64,000 nucleotides of DNA from Rhodococcus sp. 06-235-1A (GCF_002258785.1 NZ_NOYI01000024.1:163218-227217), one strand, 5' to 3'; shown: positions 1 to 8,608, counted from the stretch's first letter. Program-made: numbers and translations. The notes: a model not told the origin generated them from the sequence alone.

Positions 1-536
1 CGCGGGGTGACGCGGATGGCACCGGTCTTGTAGACGATCAGCATGCCGAAGAACACGCCGAACGTGCCGAGGACGGCCTGGGAGATGAGTGTCCCCGCTC
101 CGACTCCCTGGATGGGGAAGGTGAACAGGAAGGACAGTGCTCCGAGGAAGATGCCCTCGGCCGCCGCGTAAGCGAGAACGATCGCCTTGTTGTCCATCTT
201 GCGACCGAACGTGGCGAACATGACCAGACCGAAGCCGATCAGGCCACCGCCGATGACGAACGGCACGGCCAGGTCGTTGTTGTTCTGGACGAGCAGGTAC
301 GAGATGATCGCCGTGACGCTCAGCACACCGAGGGTGATGCCGGTCTTGGTGACGACGTCGTCGATGGTCATGGCCCGCTGCGCGGGCTGCGTGGTGTACG
401 GATCGGCCTGCGTTCCGGGATGCTGGCCGAAGGTTGCGGCCTGCGAGGCTCCAGCCGTCGCAGATCCGAATGTGGCATAGCCGCCGCCCTGCTGCTTGGG
501 CAGGTTGCGGAACACCGGGTTGCTGGAGGTGCGCAC
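1..536 (-). CDS. Bax inhibitor-1/YccA family membrane protein (3' part cut by window edge)
   Basis: Reading the minus strand from a GTG at 536 gives a protein starting VRTSSNPVFRNLPKQQ, a Gly/Ala/Gln-rich N-terminal tail of about 55 residues, then hydrophobic helices (for example ITLGVLSVTAIISYLV). The N-terminal opening and helix pattern match the actinobacterial Bax-inhibitor-1/YccA membrane family, whose bacterial role is poorly defined (a pH-sensitive calcium leak is known for a Bacillus member). A good ribosome site (AAGGGAAGAG) lies just upstream of the GTG. About 178 residues are visible; the C-terminus is outside the window. Confidence 0.85.
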   Translation of the reverse strand, partial: MRTSSNPVFRNLPKQQGGGYATFGSATAGASQAATFGQHPGTQADPYTTQPAQRAMTIDDVVTKTGITLGVLSVTAIISYLLVQNNNDLAVPFVIGGGLIGFGLVMFATFGRKMDNKAIVLAYAAAEGIFLGALSFLFTFPIQGVGAGTLISQAVLGTFGVFFGMLIVYKTGAIRVTP

Positions 537-700
537 CGTGTCTCTTCCCTTCGTAAGTTCTGATCCCCACCGGGGATCTCCCCGTCGGTCACCAGTAGAA
601 CGTCTGACATCCGGACAAAAGTTCCCAAGCGGAGAACTTCTACGACGGACAAAACGGACTCTACCGGGTAGGGGCTCGACACGCGGAGACGACTGCGTGT

Positions 701-1159
701 GTGACACCGAATCGAAACGGGCACTATGAGGAAATGGCAATCGAAGACGGACCCGACCAGACCTTGGACCCCAGCGAAAGCGTCGACTCCGACGAGGTGC
801 GCAACGATGACGGTGACACCGTGGTCGATCCTCCCGATCACTGGAGCGAGGCCAACAGCTTCGGCACCACGGCCCGCGAGGCCGCCGTGGGCGAGAGTCT
901 GGATCTCAAGCTCAGCGAGGAAGAACCCGACATCGCCGTCGAGGACGATCTCGACCGCCCGATCACCGAGACCCCGGACGACGAGCTGACCGAGGAACTG
1001 GTCGACCACGTCATCGAGGAGTCGGACGAGGACCCCGACGTCGACTACGCGGAAGGCCAGCGCCAGGCCGAGATCGTCGAGGGCACTCTCGTCGAGGATC
1101 TCGGACGCAACCGGGGTCAGATCGACGGCACACCCGAGGACGGCGGCCCGGTCACCTGA
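701..1159 (+). CDS. DUF5709 domain-containing acidic protein
   Basis: A very acidic protein of up to 152 residues. The segment TLDPSESVDSDEVRNDDGD followed by a VVDPPDHWSEA stretch is characteristic of the DUF5709 family, which is widespread in actinobacteria and has no known function. The start is uncertain: GTG at 701 has a GGAGA 11 bases upstream, while ATG at 734 has GAGGA almost adjacent. The protein carries no membrane segment or signal peptide. It faces away from the Bax-inhibitor gene, so 537-700 should hold both promoters. Confidence 0.75.
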   Translation: MTPNRNGHYEEMAIEDGPDQTLDPSESVDSDEVRNDDGDTVVDPPDHWSEANSFGTTAREAAVGESLDLKLSEEEPDIAVEDDLDRPITETPDDELTEELVDHVIEESDEDPDVDYAEGQRQAEIVEGTLVEDLGRNRGQIDGTPEDGGPVT

Positions 1160-1163
1160 CCGC

Positions 1164-2291
1164 CTACCGTTGCTCGCTCGGACGTACCGAGCGAGCGACG
1201 GTGAACTTGCCGTTCTTTCCCATGAGATCGGTGGGGCCGACCGCGTCCGCCAGTTCGCGCCGATAGTTCAGATGAGTGTTGAACACCGTCCACATCTGTC
1301 CGCCCGGCCGCAGCACTCGACCCGCCGCCGAGAACAGCTTGCTTGCGCCTCCCGTGTGCACCGCTGTGCCCTCGTGGAACGGCGGGTTGCACACCACCAG
1401 ATCGACCGATTCGGACTCGAAAGTCGACATGGCGTCGTCGATCGTCACCGAGATACGCGCTCCGTTCGCCTCCGCCGTGGCCGCCGCCGACGCGATCGCT
1501 GCGGACGATCGGTCGGTGGCGATCACCTCGAGATCGGGCCTGGTTCGGGCCAGCTCGGTGGCCAAAATCCCTGTGCCACAACCCAAGTCGACGGCTACTC
1601 GGGCTCGTGGGAGCATCTTCGGAACGAACCCGAGTAGATACCTGGTCCCGATGTCGAGACCTGCACCCGCGAACACCGCCCCGTGCGCCACCACCGTCAG
1701 ATCCAGGTCGGCAATTCGCTTGCTCACCGGATACGTCATGCCCGACGCCACCGCCCCGGTTGCGGTGAGCACTCGGGCCTTCTGCCGGCCGCGGCCGGCC
1801 GTGACCGTCTCGAACGATCGTCGCAGGACCTCGTTCATGGCGGGGGTCATGTGCTTGTCGCGGCCCCCGGCAAGGACGACGACATCCGCCGACGCGTGCG
1901 CGGCGGTGTGCTCGGCGATCTCGGTGAGTTCGGCCAAGCCCCGCGGCAGCTGCATCAGCACCACGCCGACGCCGTCGAGCAGGTCGGCTCCGAGTGCGTG
2001 CTGGGTGTACGAGCCGGTCATGGCAACCCGCGCAGCGTTCAGCTCCAGCGCCCGCACGCCCGTCACGGCGTCCTGATGGACTCGCACGTTCGTGAACCCG
2101 AGCCCGACGGCACCGAGGGTGAGAGCCCCGTATCGGTCGCCGATCACCGCGATGGGTGCCGTTCTGTCGATTCCCGAACGCTCGTCGACGGTATCGAGGA
2201 CGAGACGGTCTGCAGCGTCGACGGCATGAAGGTTGGGTGCCTCGGCGTCGGGCTCGCGGCGCAGGGCGTCGAACAGGGATTCATCGGGCAC
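1164..2291 (-). CDS. class I SAM methyltransferase, RsmC/RlmG-like
   Basis: The 375-residue protein has two methyltransferase-like halves, as in the RsmC/RlmG rRNA guanine-N2 methyltransferases. The C-terminal half carries the SAM-binding motif VDLGCGTGILA and the catalytic-type motif NPPFHEG, typical of N2-guanine methylation of rRNA. The N-terminal half is a degenerate copy. Which rRNA position is methylated cannot be told from sequence. It starts with GTG at 2291, and a GATACT box at 2298-2303 sits 6 bases upstream, suggesting a leaderless message. It converges with the DUF5709 gene with 4 bases between stops. Confidence 0.85.
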   Translation of the reverse strand: MPDESLFDALRREPDAEAPNLHAVDAADRLVLDTVDERSGIDRTAPIAVIGDRYGALTLGAVGLGFTNVRVHQDAVTGVRALELNAARVAMTGSYTQHALGADLLDGVGVVLMQLPRGLAELTEIAEHTAAHASADVVVLAGGRDKHMTPAMNEVLRRSFETVTAGRGRQKARVLTATGAVASGMTYPVSKRIADLDLTVVAHGAVFAGAGLDIGTRYLLGFVPKMLPRARVAVDLGCGTGILATELARTRPDLEVIATDRSSAAIASAAATAEANGARISVTIDDAMSTFESESVDLVVCNPPFHEGTAVHTGGASKLFSAAGRVLRPGGQMWTVFNTHLNYRRELADAVGPTDLMGKNGKFTVARSVRPSEQR

Positions 2292-2297
2292 TCGAGC

Positions 2298-2303
2298 AGT
2301 ATC
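2298..2303 (-). promoter_or_regulatory. -10 box of a probable leaderless promoter
   Basis: GATACT on the minus strand lies 6 bases before the GTG start of the rRNA-methyltransferase-like gene. No good -35 was seen. The same GATACT-GTG arrangement occurs in front of furA in this window. Confidence 0.4.
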
Positions 2304-2353
2304 CCACCCGGCTGCATGTGAACTTTCGCAGTCGTTCCGCAGGCTCCACCCCG

Positions 2354-2397
2354 TCGTGCGCGTTTTGCGTAGGTGGACCTACGCAAAACGCGCACGA
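2354..2397. repeat. near-perfect 21-bp inverted repeat between divergent genes
   Basis: The left arm 2354-2374 (TCGTGCGCGTTTTGCGTAGGT) is read on the opposite strand at 2377-2397, with a 2-base GG centre and no mismatch. The element sits between divergent genes, not at a gene end, so it is not an ordinary terminator for either. It could be a dispersed palindromic repeat, a regulatory cruciform, or a start-proximal attenuator for the small frame at 2468. Confidence 0.8.
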
Positions 2398-2467
2398 GGG
2401 GATGCGGGTCCCAGCAGAGCCAGCGCGGCGAGTGGCTATTGCGGTCGATCAGGGGCATGCTCGGGGA

Positions 2468-2590
2468 ATGGAACACAAAGACAAGAACGAGGCGCTCTTC
2501 AGCCATCCCGACGACGCATCGACCGATGCGCACGCCGAGGCTTCGAAGCCTGCCGTCTACACCGCCCTCTTCAGCGGCGCCAACGAATAG
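2468..2590 (+). CDS. small hypothetical protein (40 aa)
   Basis: An ATG at 2468 opens a 40-residue frame beginning MEHKDKNEALFSHPDDAS and ending LFSGANE. It has a GGGGA just upstream and strongly GC-biased third positions. It is acidic and soluble, with no recognised domain. The stop falls 3 bases before the convergent peroxiredoxin stop, which is typical tight packing for this genome and supports it being real. A GTG farther upstream in the same frame is an alternative start. Confidence 0.45.
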   Translation: MEHKDKNEALFSHPDDASTDAHAEASKPAVYTALFSGANE

Positions 2591-2593
2591 CCC

Positions 2594-3118
2594 TCACGAC
2601 AGGTAGCGCAGGTACTCCAGAGCCTTGGTGGCATGGACATGACCGCGTTCGCTCTGCACCACCATCCGCACCACTCGGTGCCGATCTATCACGAATGTCG
2701 TCCGCTTCACGGACAGCAACTGCCGCAGTAAACCACGGTTGGCCGCATGCGCCCGCCCGCGTTCGAGCTCACGAAGCCGACGCCGCCGGGTGAACCACCC
2801 ACCTCGCCGTACTCCGAATTGCTCCGCAACCGCCCCGTCGGAATCCGACAGCAACGGAAAGTCGAAGGACCTCTGCAGCGCGAAATGCTGATTCTTGTCG
2901 CGGGTGTCGGTGCTGATCCCTACTCGCCGCGCACCGAATCTGCTGAATTCTGTTCCGAGGTCCCGGAAATGGCAGGCCTCGGCGGTGCAGATGGGACTGT
3001 TGGCCGCCGGATAGAAGAACAGCACCACCGGGCCCGATGCCGTCAGCTCGGAGAGCGCACGGGATTCACCCGAATGATCGGGGAGCTCGAAATCCGGGGC
3101 CGTCTGTCCGATTCGCAT
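2594..3118 (-). CDS. peroxiredoxin (AhpC/TSA, Bcp-like)
   Basis: This 174-residue thioredoxin-fold peroxidase has the motif YPAANSPICTAEACHFRD. Cys44 is the expected peroxidatic cysteine and Cys49 the resolving one, as in Bcp/PrxQ enzymes that reduce peroxides with thioredoxin. The usual Thr of the PxxxT/SxxC signature is a Ser. An Arg-rich insertion (about residues 109-140) makes the C-terminal half longer and more basic than usual. It starts with ATG; the next gene upstream (the phosphatase) ends 16 bases away, so the two are probably co-transcribed. Confidence 0.85.
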   Translation of the reverse strand: MRIGQTAPDFELPDHSGESRALSELTASGPVVLFFYPAANSPICTAEACHFRDLGTEFSRFGARRVGISTDTRDKNQHFALQRSFDFPLLSDSDGAVAEQFGVRRGGWFTRRRRLRELERGRAHAANRGLLRQLLSVKRTTFVIDRHRVVRMVVQSERGHVHATKALEYLRYLS

Positions 3119-3134
3119 GGGGCGAGGCTACCGC

Positions 3135-3905
3135 TCACTCCTCCACGAGGGAGGCGGTCAGTCGACGACGCAACGCCCCATCGATTCCCAAATGCGTCAG
3201 ATATCCGTCGAACGATCCGTGGTTCGACTCCATCGCGGCCCATCCGTGCTCCAGGTAGGAGGCACGGACGCCCAGTATCGCCTCGGTGGGTCGGACCTCC
3301 GCGTCGGCCGCTCCCACCCAGGTTCGACGGACATGTGCGAGTAGGGGCTCGATCCCGTCGTTGCTGCGTAGGTAGTCCGCGACGATGTCGTCCTCGCCGA
3401 CACCGGCCGCCCGCAACACCGTCGCAACGGTCCACCCTGCGCGGTCCTTGCCTGCAGCGCAGTGCACCAGAACGCCACCGCGCCTCTCGACTACTGCGTC
3501 GACCACACGCTTGATCGCGTGCGATGCACCGTCGAGGGCCGAGAAGGACGCGTAAGCCCGCATCATGTATTCCACTTGGCTCTGCTCGTCCTGCATGGGT
3601 GCTTCGTGTGGGGCGCGCACGGCTCGAACGCTCTCGAAGGGAACCGAGATCGACTCCACGCCCGGGGGAACTCGGTCTGCACCACTTCGATCGATCTCCG
3701 AACCGCTACGGAAATCGAACACCGTGCGGATCCCGAAGTCGCCGACAGAACGCCGGCCGGTCTCGGACAGCGCGCTCAATTCGGATGCGCGATAGAACAA
3801 ACCGGGCCGAACCGTCGCCCCGTCCGTGGTTCGCACACCACCGAGGTCGCGGAAGTTCCACGCTCCGTCGAGAGCGAATTGATCGTGTACTCGGGCGTCG
3901 GGCAT
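3135..3905 (-). CDS. tyrosine-protein phosphatase (MptpB/DUF1213-type)
   Basis: The 256-residue protein contains NFRDLGG near residue 17 and the phosphatase P-loop HCAAGKDRAG (Cys149 nucleophile, Arg155). Both are hallmarks of the Y_phosphatase3 family that includes Mycobacterium PtpB, enzymes with dual specificity for phosphotyrosine and lipid phosphates. No signal peptide is present. It lies directly upstream of the peroxiredoxin gene on the same strand and 25 bases downstream of the ABM-domain gene. Confidence 0.88.
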   Translation of the reverse strand: MPDARVHDQFALDGAWNFRDLGGVRTTDGATVRPGLFYRASELSALSETGRRSVGDFGIRTVFDFRSGSEIDRSGADRVPPGVESISVPFESVRAVRAPHEAPMQDEQSQVEYMMRAYASFSALDGASHAIKRVVDAVVERRGGVLVHCAAGKDRAGWTVATVLRAAGVGEDDIVADYLRSNDGIEPLLAHVRRTWVGAADAEVRPTEAILGVRASYLEHGWAAMESNHGSFDGYLTHLGIDGALRRRLTASLVEE

Positions 3906-3930
3906 GGACTCGAGCCTATCGAAGGTGGTG

Positions 3931-4503
3931 CTACGAGCGTGGTGCCAGCCATCGACGTAGCCGGGCGGTGACGAACGGCATCACCACGTAAACCATCAGC
4001 GGCGTGCACATCATCACCACCACAGCGGTGCGCACAGCCACGTTCAGGTCCGTCAGGTGCGGCGTGAGGACGATGTTGACGAGCAGGCTGACGGCGTAGA
4101 AGGCCACGCCGATCGACACTGCCTGCTTCCACCGCGGCGGCGGGCCACCGATCACCCGCACCGCGTCGGTGCGGTCGGACTGCGGCTCGAACCATCCCTC
4201 CACACCCGAAAGCCGATGCGTCACAACGTCGTCGGCAATCGGTCGGCCAGTGCCGAGCCAATCGCGTCGAGCATCCGAACGCAACCATGCGTCGAGGTGG
4301 TCGTGGGTCTCGAATCGGTACACCACGTGATAGTCGTTCGACTCGCCGGAACCGCCCAGCCAACCACCACCGAGGAATCCGGGAGAGGTTCGGACCAGTT
4401 TCATCCCGCGGTCGGTCCAGTCCACGAAATCCGCTTCGTATCCCCGACGAACGCGTCGTGCGACCGAGGTCGTGACGTGATCGAGCGTGTCGGTCGTGGT
4501 CAT
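3931..4503 (-). CDS. antibiotic biosynthesis monooxygenase-domain protein with C-terminal membrane anchor
   Basis: ATG at 4503 with an ideal GGAGAGG site gives 190 residues. Residues about 8-105 form an ABM-type alpha-beta barrel (SPGFLGGGWL, YHVVYRFETHDHLDAW). The last 70 residues contain two hydrophobic helices (VSIGVAFYAVSLLVNIVLT and VVVMMCTPLMVYVVMPFV). ABM domains occur in small cofactor-free monooxygenases, but many anchored members have no known substrate. The gene is divergent from the Lrp regulator, and a TGTGT-TCT-ACACA repeat at 4538-4550 between them could be its operator. Confidence 0.8.
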   Translation of the reverse strand: MTTTDTLDHVTTSVARRVRRGYEADFVDWTDRGMKLVRTSPGFLGGGWLGGSGESNDYHVVYRFETHDHLDAWLRSDARRDWLGTGRPIADDVVTHRLSGVEGWFEPQSDRTDAVRVIGGPPPRWKQAVSIGVAFYAVSLLVNIVLTPHLTDLNVAVRTAVVVMMCTPLMVYVVMPFVTARLRRWLAPRS

Positions 4504-4672
4504 CCGGTACCTCTCCTGTGTGTTCGTCACGGATCGATGTGTTCTACACAGAGTGCAGGCACATGGACCTGCTTTCAAATCGCGGGCGCAATCGAAGAAC
4601 GATGGCTCAGAGACGGAAACAATGTGACAATTCGTCCACGCAGGCCCTTCTCGAACAACCTGGAGTGGACGG

Positions 4673-5164
4673 ATGGCACAGACCGAGTACCAGCTCGACG
4701 ACGTGGACCGACGCATCGTCACCGAGCTCAGCCGCGACGGCCGTATGTCCATGCGTGCCTTGGCCGAGGCCACGCATATTTCCCGAGCGCACGCGTACGT
4801 GCGCGTCGATCGTCTTCTCGACGAAGGTGTCATCGAGGGGTTCACCGCGCGGATCGCATACGAGAAGGCCGGCTTCGGAGCGTCCGCGTACGTGGCGCTG
4901 TCCATCAGACAGGATTCCTGGCGCGCGGTCGCCGACGATCTGAGCACCTTCCCGTTCGTCGAACACGTCAGCCTCATGGGCGGCGACTTCGACGCACTCG
5001 TCCTGGTGCGAGCGCCCGACACCTCGGCCCTGCGCCATCTGGTGCTCGACAAGCTGCAGGGACTCGACGGGATACTGTCGACGCGAACCTGGCTGATCTT
5101 CGACGAGGCGATCGGCCCCGGCGCGCAGTGGACCGCAGAGACAACGAACGGGAGCAATCCATGA
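4673..5164 (+). CDS. Lrp/AsnC family transcriptional regulator
   Basis: The 163-residue protein has an N-terminal winged helix-turn-helix (about residues 9-60, DRRIVTELSRDGRMSMRALAE) and a C-terminal RAM/AsnC effector domain. It overlaps the next gene by ATGA, so it is translationally coupled to the flavin oxidoreductase. Lrp relatives next to amino-acid oxidases usually sense the substrate amino acid; that role is an inference here. Confidence 0.9.
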   Translation: MAQTEYQLDDVDRRIVTELSRDGRMSMRALAEATHISRAHAYVRVDRLLDEGVIEGFTARIAYEKAGFGASAYVALSIRQDSWRAVADDLSTFPFVEHVSLMGGDFDALVLVRAPDTSALRHLVLDKLQGLDGILSTRTWLIFDEAIGPGAQWTAETTNGSNP

Positions 5165-6306
5165 CTACGTCCGAGCGCGAACAGAACTCCACCGACGTCA
5201 TCGTGATCGGCGGCGGAATCGGGGGTGTCTCGCTCGGTTACGAACTCGCGAACGACCGACGCGTCACACTGCTCGAGCGCGAAGCGACACTGGCCTTCCA
5301 CACCACCGGCCGCTCGGCCGCGCTGTTCCTGGAGACCTACGGCAACAGCACCATTCGCGCCCTGACAACAGCCAGCCGAGAATTCCTGGTGCACCCGCCG
5401 GAGCACTTCCGATCCGAACTACTCACCTCGCGCCCCCTCCTGCAGTTCGCGTCCACCGGGCGCGGTGAGGCGCTCGAGAAAACGTACGCAGACGTCAGCC
5501 GGCTGACGCCGGATGCCCAATTGGTCTCCCCTGCCGACGCGCGCACGTTCTTTCCTCCACTTCGCCCCGAACTGATCGATTGCGCTCTGTACGAGCCGCA
5601 TTCGATGGAGGTCGACGTGCACGCACTGCACCAGGGCTTCGTGCGGGGACTGCGCGCACGGGGCGGACGAGTCCACACCGGAGCCGGGGTGAAGGCACTG
5701 AGGCGCGTCGACGGACTGTGGCACGTCCACACCACGGATGGGTCGACGCACAGTGCTCCCCTCGTCGTCGACGCAGCGGGCGCGTGGGCAGATGCCCTCG
5801 GGGCGATGGCGGGAGCCGAGCCCATCGGGCTCGTTCCGATGCGTCGGTCGGTGTTCATGGTCGGCGCACCCGACGACCTCGACACAGCGCACCTCGCGAC
5901 ATTGAGCGACATCGACGAGAAGTTCTACATCAAACCGGAAGGCGCGCAGCTCTTGTGCTCGCCTGCGGACGAGACGCCCACCGAGCCGAGCGACGCCCGC
6001 CCCGACGAGTTGGAGATCGCGCGGGCGTTCGACGACATCGCCGAGGCGACCACGTTGACCGGGCGGCATGTTCGATCGTCCTGGGCAGGCCTGCGCAGTT
6101 TCGTTCCCGATCGCACCCCGGTCGTCGGGTTCGACCCGAACATCGAGGGCTTCTTCTGGTGCGCCGGGCAGGGCGGGTACGGCATTCAGACGTGCGCGGC
6201 GCTGGCCCGGGTCGGCGCGTCTCTGGTACGGCGGCAACCACTTCCGGTCGACGTCACCGACCGCGGACTCGACGACGCGGACCTGTCGCCCAGCCGCTTC
6301 GGGTGA
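5161..6306 (+). CDS. FAD-dependent D-amino-acid/glycine oxidase-like oxidoreductase
   Basis: This 381-residue member of the DAO superfamily has the dinucleotide-binding motif GGGIGG at 17-22, FHTTGRSAA (flavin contact), MEVDVHALHQGF, and a C-terminal GFFWCAGQGGYGIQT segment typical of glycine/D-amino-acid and related dehydrogenases. It probably deaminates a D- or N-methyl amino acid; the exact substrate is not readable. Its ATG overlaps the stop of the Lrp gene (ATGA), indicating one operon. Only a weak GC hairpin (6309-6321) follows it. Confidence 0.85.
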   Translation: MTTSEREQNSTDVIVIGGGIGGVSLGYELANDRRVTLLEREATLAFHTTGRSAALFLETYGNSTIRALTTASREFLVHPPEHFRSELLTSRPLLQFASTGRGEALEKTYADVSRLTPDAQLVSPADARTFFPPLRPELIDCALYEPHSMEVDVHALHQGFVRGLRARGGRVHTGAGVKALRRVDGLWHVHTTDGSTHSAPLVVDAAGAWADALGAMAGAEPIGLVPMRRSVFMVGAPDDLDTAHLATLSDIDEKFYIKPEGAQLLCSPADETPTEPSDARPDELEIARAFDDIAEATTLTGRHVRSSWAGLRSFVPDRTPVVGFDPNIEGFFWCAGQGGYGIQTCAALARVGASLVRRQPLPVDVTDRGLDDADLSPSRFG

Positions 6307-6373
6307 GAGGCGCTTCGCGCCACGTGCACGAAAACTCGACCCCTGCTACGAAGTTCCACTCACAACGACACGC

Positions 6374-6994
6374 TCAGCCGGCCACGACGCGGCGCAGATC
6401 CCGCAGCGTGGTTCGGTAGATGTCCACCAGGTCGGCGTCCTGCCCGGCGTCGATCCGTTCGGCCCAGTCGTCGAAGGTGATCCGCATGGCCATCCCGGCA
6501 CCCTCGATCAGCAACCGTGCGTAAGAACGTGTTTCGTGGCCACCGAGCGCGGCGGCCACCGAATCGGTGACGCGGCACAGCGTCATGGCGTCGGTCGCGA
6601 AGGCAGCGGCCCGCAGGTGGTCGTCGCGCCCGATCAGCCGCCTAGTACGCAGCAGACGATCTCGCGCCTCGTCCGGTGCAGCGGAAAATCGTTCGACGGA
6701 TCGCTCGTACAGTGCTTCGATCGCAGTGAGGGTGATGTCCTCGGGTGCCGTCGATGCCAGCCAGGCGTCGATGTCCAGCTCGAACTCCGGGGCGAGGCCG
6801 AGAACCGATTCTTCCTTCGACGCAAAGCTACGAAAGAACGTACTGGGCGACACTCCTGCCCGGCGTGCGATTTGGTCCACCGTCGTGGTGGCGCAGCCCT
6901 GCGTCTCGAACAGATCGAGAGCAGCACGGGTGATCTCGAGGAGGGTTTCTCGGCGACGGCGCTCCCGCAGATCCGGTACTTGTTCGCTCATCAT
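6374..6994 (-). CDS. TetR family transcriptional regulator
   Basis: The 206-residue protein has an N-terminal TetR helix-turn-helix (TTTVDQIARRAGVSPSTFFR, around residues 37-56) and an alpha-helical ligand domain. It is divergent from the DHA2 transporter with palindromes in between, the classic layout of a TetR repressor controlling its efflux pump. Two consecutive ATG codons (6994, 6991) are possible starts. Confidence 0.9.
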   Translation of the reverse strand: MMSEQVPDLRERRRRETLLEITRAALDLFETQGCATTTVDQIARRAGVSPSTFFRSFASKEESVLGLAPEFELDIDAWLASTAPEDITLTAIEALYERSVERFSAAPDEARDRLLRTRRLIGRDDHLRAAAFATDAMTLCRVTDSVAAALGGHETRSYARLLIEGAGMAMRITFDDWAERIDAGQDADLVDIYRTTLRDLRRVVAG

Positions 6995-7028
6995 CGTCCA
7001 CCCATCGGCCGCTCCTACGCACTAACGG

Positions 7029-7069
7029 TGTCAACTTACCAGCAATGGTCAAGTTGACAGTAACTGTCA
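7029..7069. promoter_or_regulatory. probable TetR operator region
   Basis: Two overlapping symmetries lie between the TetR and MFS genes: TGTCAACTT (7029-7037) with AAGTTGACA (7051-7059), and TGACAGT-A-ACTGTCA (7055-7069). A TTGACA suitable as a -35 box (7054-7059) lies inside, so repressor binding would block the transporter promoter. Confidence 0.6.
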
Positions 7070-7137
7070 CAATGATTCAAGCTGTCTACATAGACGTCCG
7101 CTCCCACCTCGAGCCCACACGCGAAGGTTTTCGACAC

Positions 7138-8607
7138 ATGACCACATCCGAGACCGACCACGCTCCCGACGCGCAACTCGCGCCGGGCAGCAAGTTACTG
7201 ATCGGCATCCTCGTCATCGCGGCGTTCGTCATGATCCTCAACGAAACGATCATGAGCGTGGCGCTACCCACCCTGATGGTCGACCTCGACATCTCCGCGA
7301 CGACGGCGCAGTGGCTCACCACCGGATTTCTGTTGACGATGGCGGTGGTCATTCCCATCACCGGCTTCCTGTTCCAGCGCTTCACTCTGCGTCAGGTGTT
7401 CGTGGCGGCCATGACGCTGTTCACCGTCGGCACTCTGTTCGCTGCCTCCGCTCCGGGCTTCGAGTTGCTCCTGCTCGGGCGCGTTACCCAGGCCAGCGGC
7501 ACGGCGATCATGTTGCCGCTGTTGATGACAACGGTGCTCACCGTGGTTCCGGCGCACAAGCGCGGCGCAATGATGGGGGTGATCTCCATCGTCATCGCTG
7601 TTGCACCCGCGATCGGTCCGACGATCTCGGGGATCATCCTCGATTCGCTCGACTGGCGTTGGATGTTCTGGCTCGTCCTACCGATCGCACTCGTCGCGTT
7701 CGCTATCGGGACCGCTCTGGTGAAGAACGTGACCCAAACCAGTCGGCCGTCGTTCGATCCCGCGTCGGTCGTGTTGTCCGCGTTGGCTTTCGGCGGCATC
7801 GTCTACGGTCTGAGCAGCCTGGGCCACTCGGCCGAGGAGTCCGTGATGCCGGTATGGCTGCCGATGGTCGTCGGTGCCGTCGCCCTCGTGGTGTTCGTCC
7901 TCCGGCAGATCTCGCGTCAGGAGCGCGGCGGCGCACTGCTGGATATGCGTCCGTTCCGCACTCCCACCTTCAGCATCGGACTCGGCATGATCGCGATTTC
8001 GATGATGGCCCTGTTCGGCGCATTGATCCTGCTGCCGATGTATCTGCAGAACGTCCGCGGCCTCGATACTCTCGACACCGGACTGATGCTGCTCCCCGGC
8101 GGACTGCTGATGGGTTTGCTCGCCCCGTTCGTCGGACGCATCTTCGATCGAATCGGGCCGCGTCCGTTGGTCATTCCCGGTGCCGTCGTGGTGAGCGCTG
8201 CACTGTGGTCGATGACAGTGCTGGACGCGCAGACCGCACTGCCGATCGTGATCGGTATCCACATGTTGCTCTCGGCGGGTCTCGCTCTCATCATGACGCC
8301 GCTCATGACTTCGTCGCTGGGATCACTACCCACTCAGCTGTATTCGCACGGTAGTGCAATCTTCAGTACGGTTCAGCAGTTGGCCGGTGCTGCCGGTACC
8401 GCACTGTTCGTCACCGTGATGTCCACCACCGCAGCCGCCCGCATCGACGACGGCGCAACGGCTGTGGTCGGCTCCGAGGCCGGTATCCACACCGCATTCC
8501 TCTGCGGCGGGGCCGTGTCACTGGTGGCAGTGGCCGCGTCGTTCTTCATCCGCGCCCCGGCTCGTCGTGACCAGGATGAGCCAACCCCGGTCCAGCCGGT
8601 GCACTGA
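7138..8607 (+). CDS. MFS transporter, DHA2 (14-TMS drug:H+ antiporter) family
   Basis: The 489-residue membrane protein has about 14 hydrophobic helices. It carries the DHA2 signatures LNETIMSVALPTLMVDL in helix 1 and a motif-C-like GAMMGVISIVIAVAPAIGP. Family members export drugs and toxic metabolites from the cytoplasm using the proton gradient. ATG at 7138 precedes the conserved first helix; an upstream in-frame start at 7045 would fall inside the operator region. It ends one base before the convergent fused E1 gene. Confidence 0.9.
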   Translation: MTTSETDHAPDAQLAPGSKLLIGILVIAAFVMILNETIMSVALPTLMVDLDISATTAQWLTTGFLLTMAVVIPITGFLFQRFTLRQVFVAAMTLFTVGTLFAASAPGFELLLLGRVTQASGTAIMLPLLMTTVLTVVPAHKRGAMMGVISIVIAVAPAIGPTISGIILDSLDWRWMFWLVLPIALVAFAIGTALVKNVTQTSRPSFDPASVVLSALAFGGIVYGLSSLGHSAEESVMPVWLPMVVGAVALVVFVLRQISRQERGGALLDMRPFRTPTFSIGLGMIAISMMALFGALILLPMYLQNVRGLDTLDTGLMLLPGGLLMGLLAPFVGRIFDRIGPRPLVIPGAVVVSAALWSMTVLDAQTALPIVIGIHMLLSAGLALIMTPLMTSSLGSLPTQLYSHGSAIFSTVQQLAGAAGTALFVTVMSTTAAARIDDGATAVVGSEAGIHTAFLCGGAVSLVAVAASFFIRAPARRDQDEPTPVQPVH

Positions 8608-8608
8608 G

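Noticed and set aside
4057..6306. A 749-residue open frame reading through the ABM gene antisense and the Lrp gene into the flavoprotein
   Set aside because: Only the last 381 residues have domain sequence; the rest is arginine-rich antisense or out-of-frame reading. The true start is the ATG at 5161.
6309..6321. GGCGC-TTC-GCGCC hairpin as terminator of the flavin oxidoreductase gene
   Set aside because: Stem of 5 bp without a T-run is too short to support in this GC-rich sequence.
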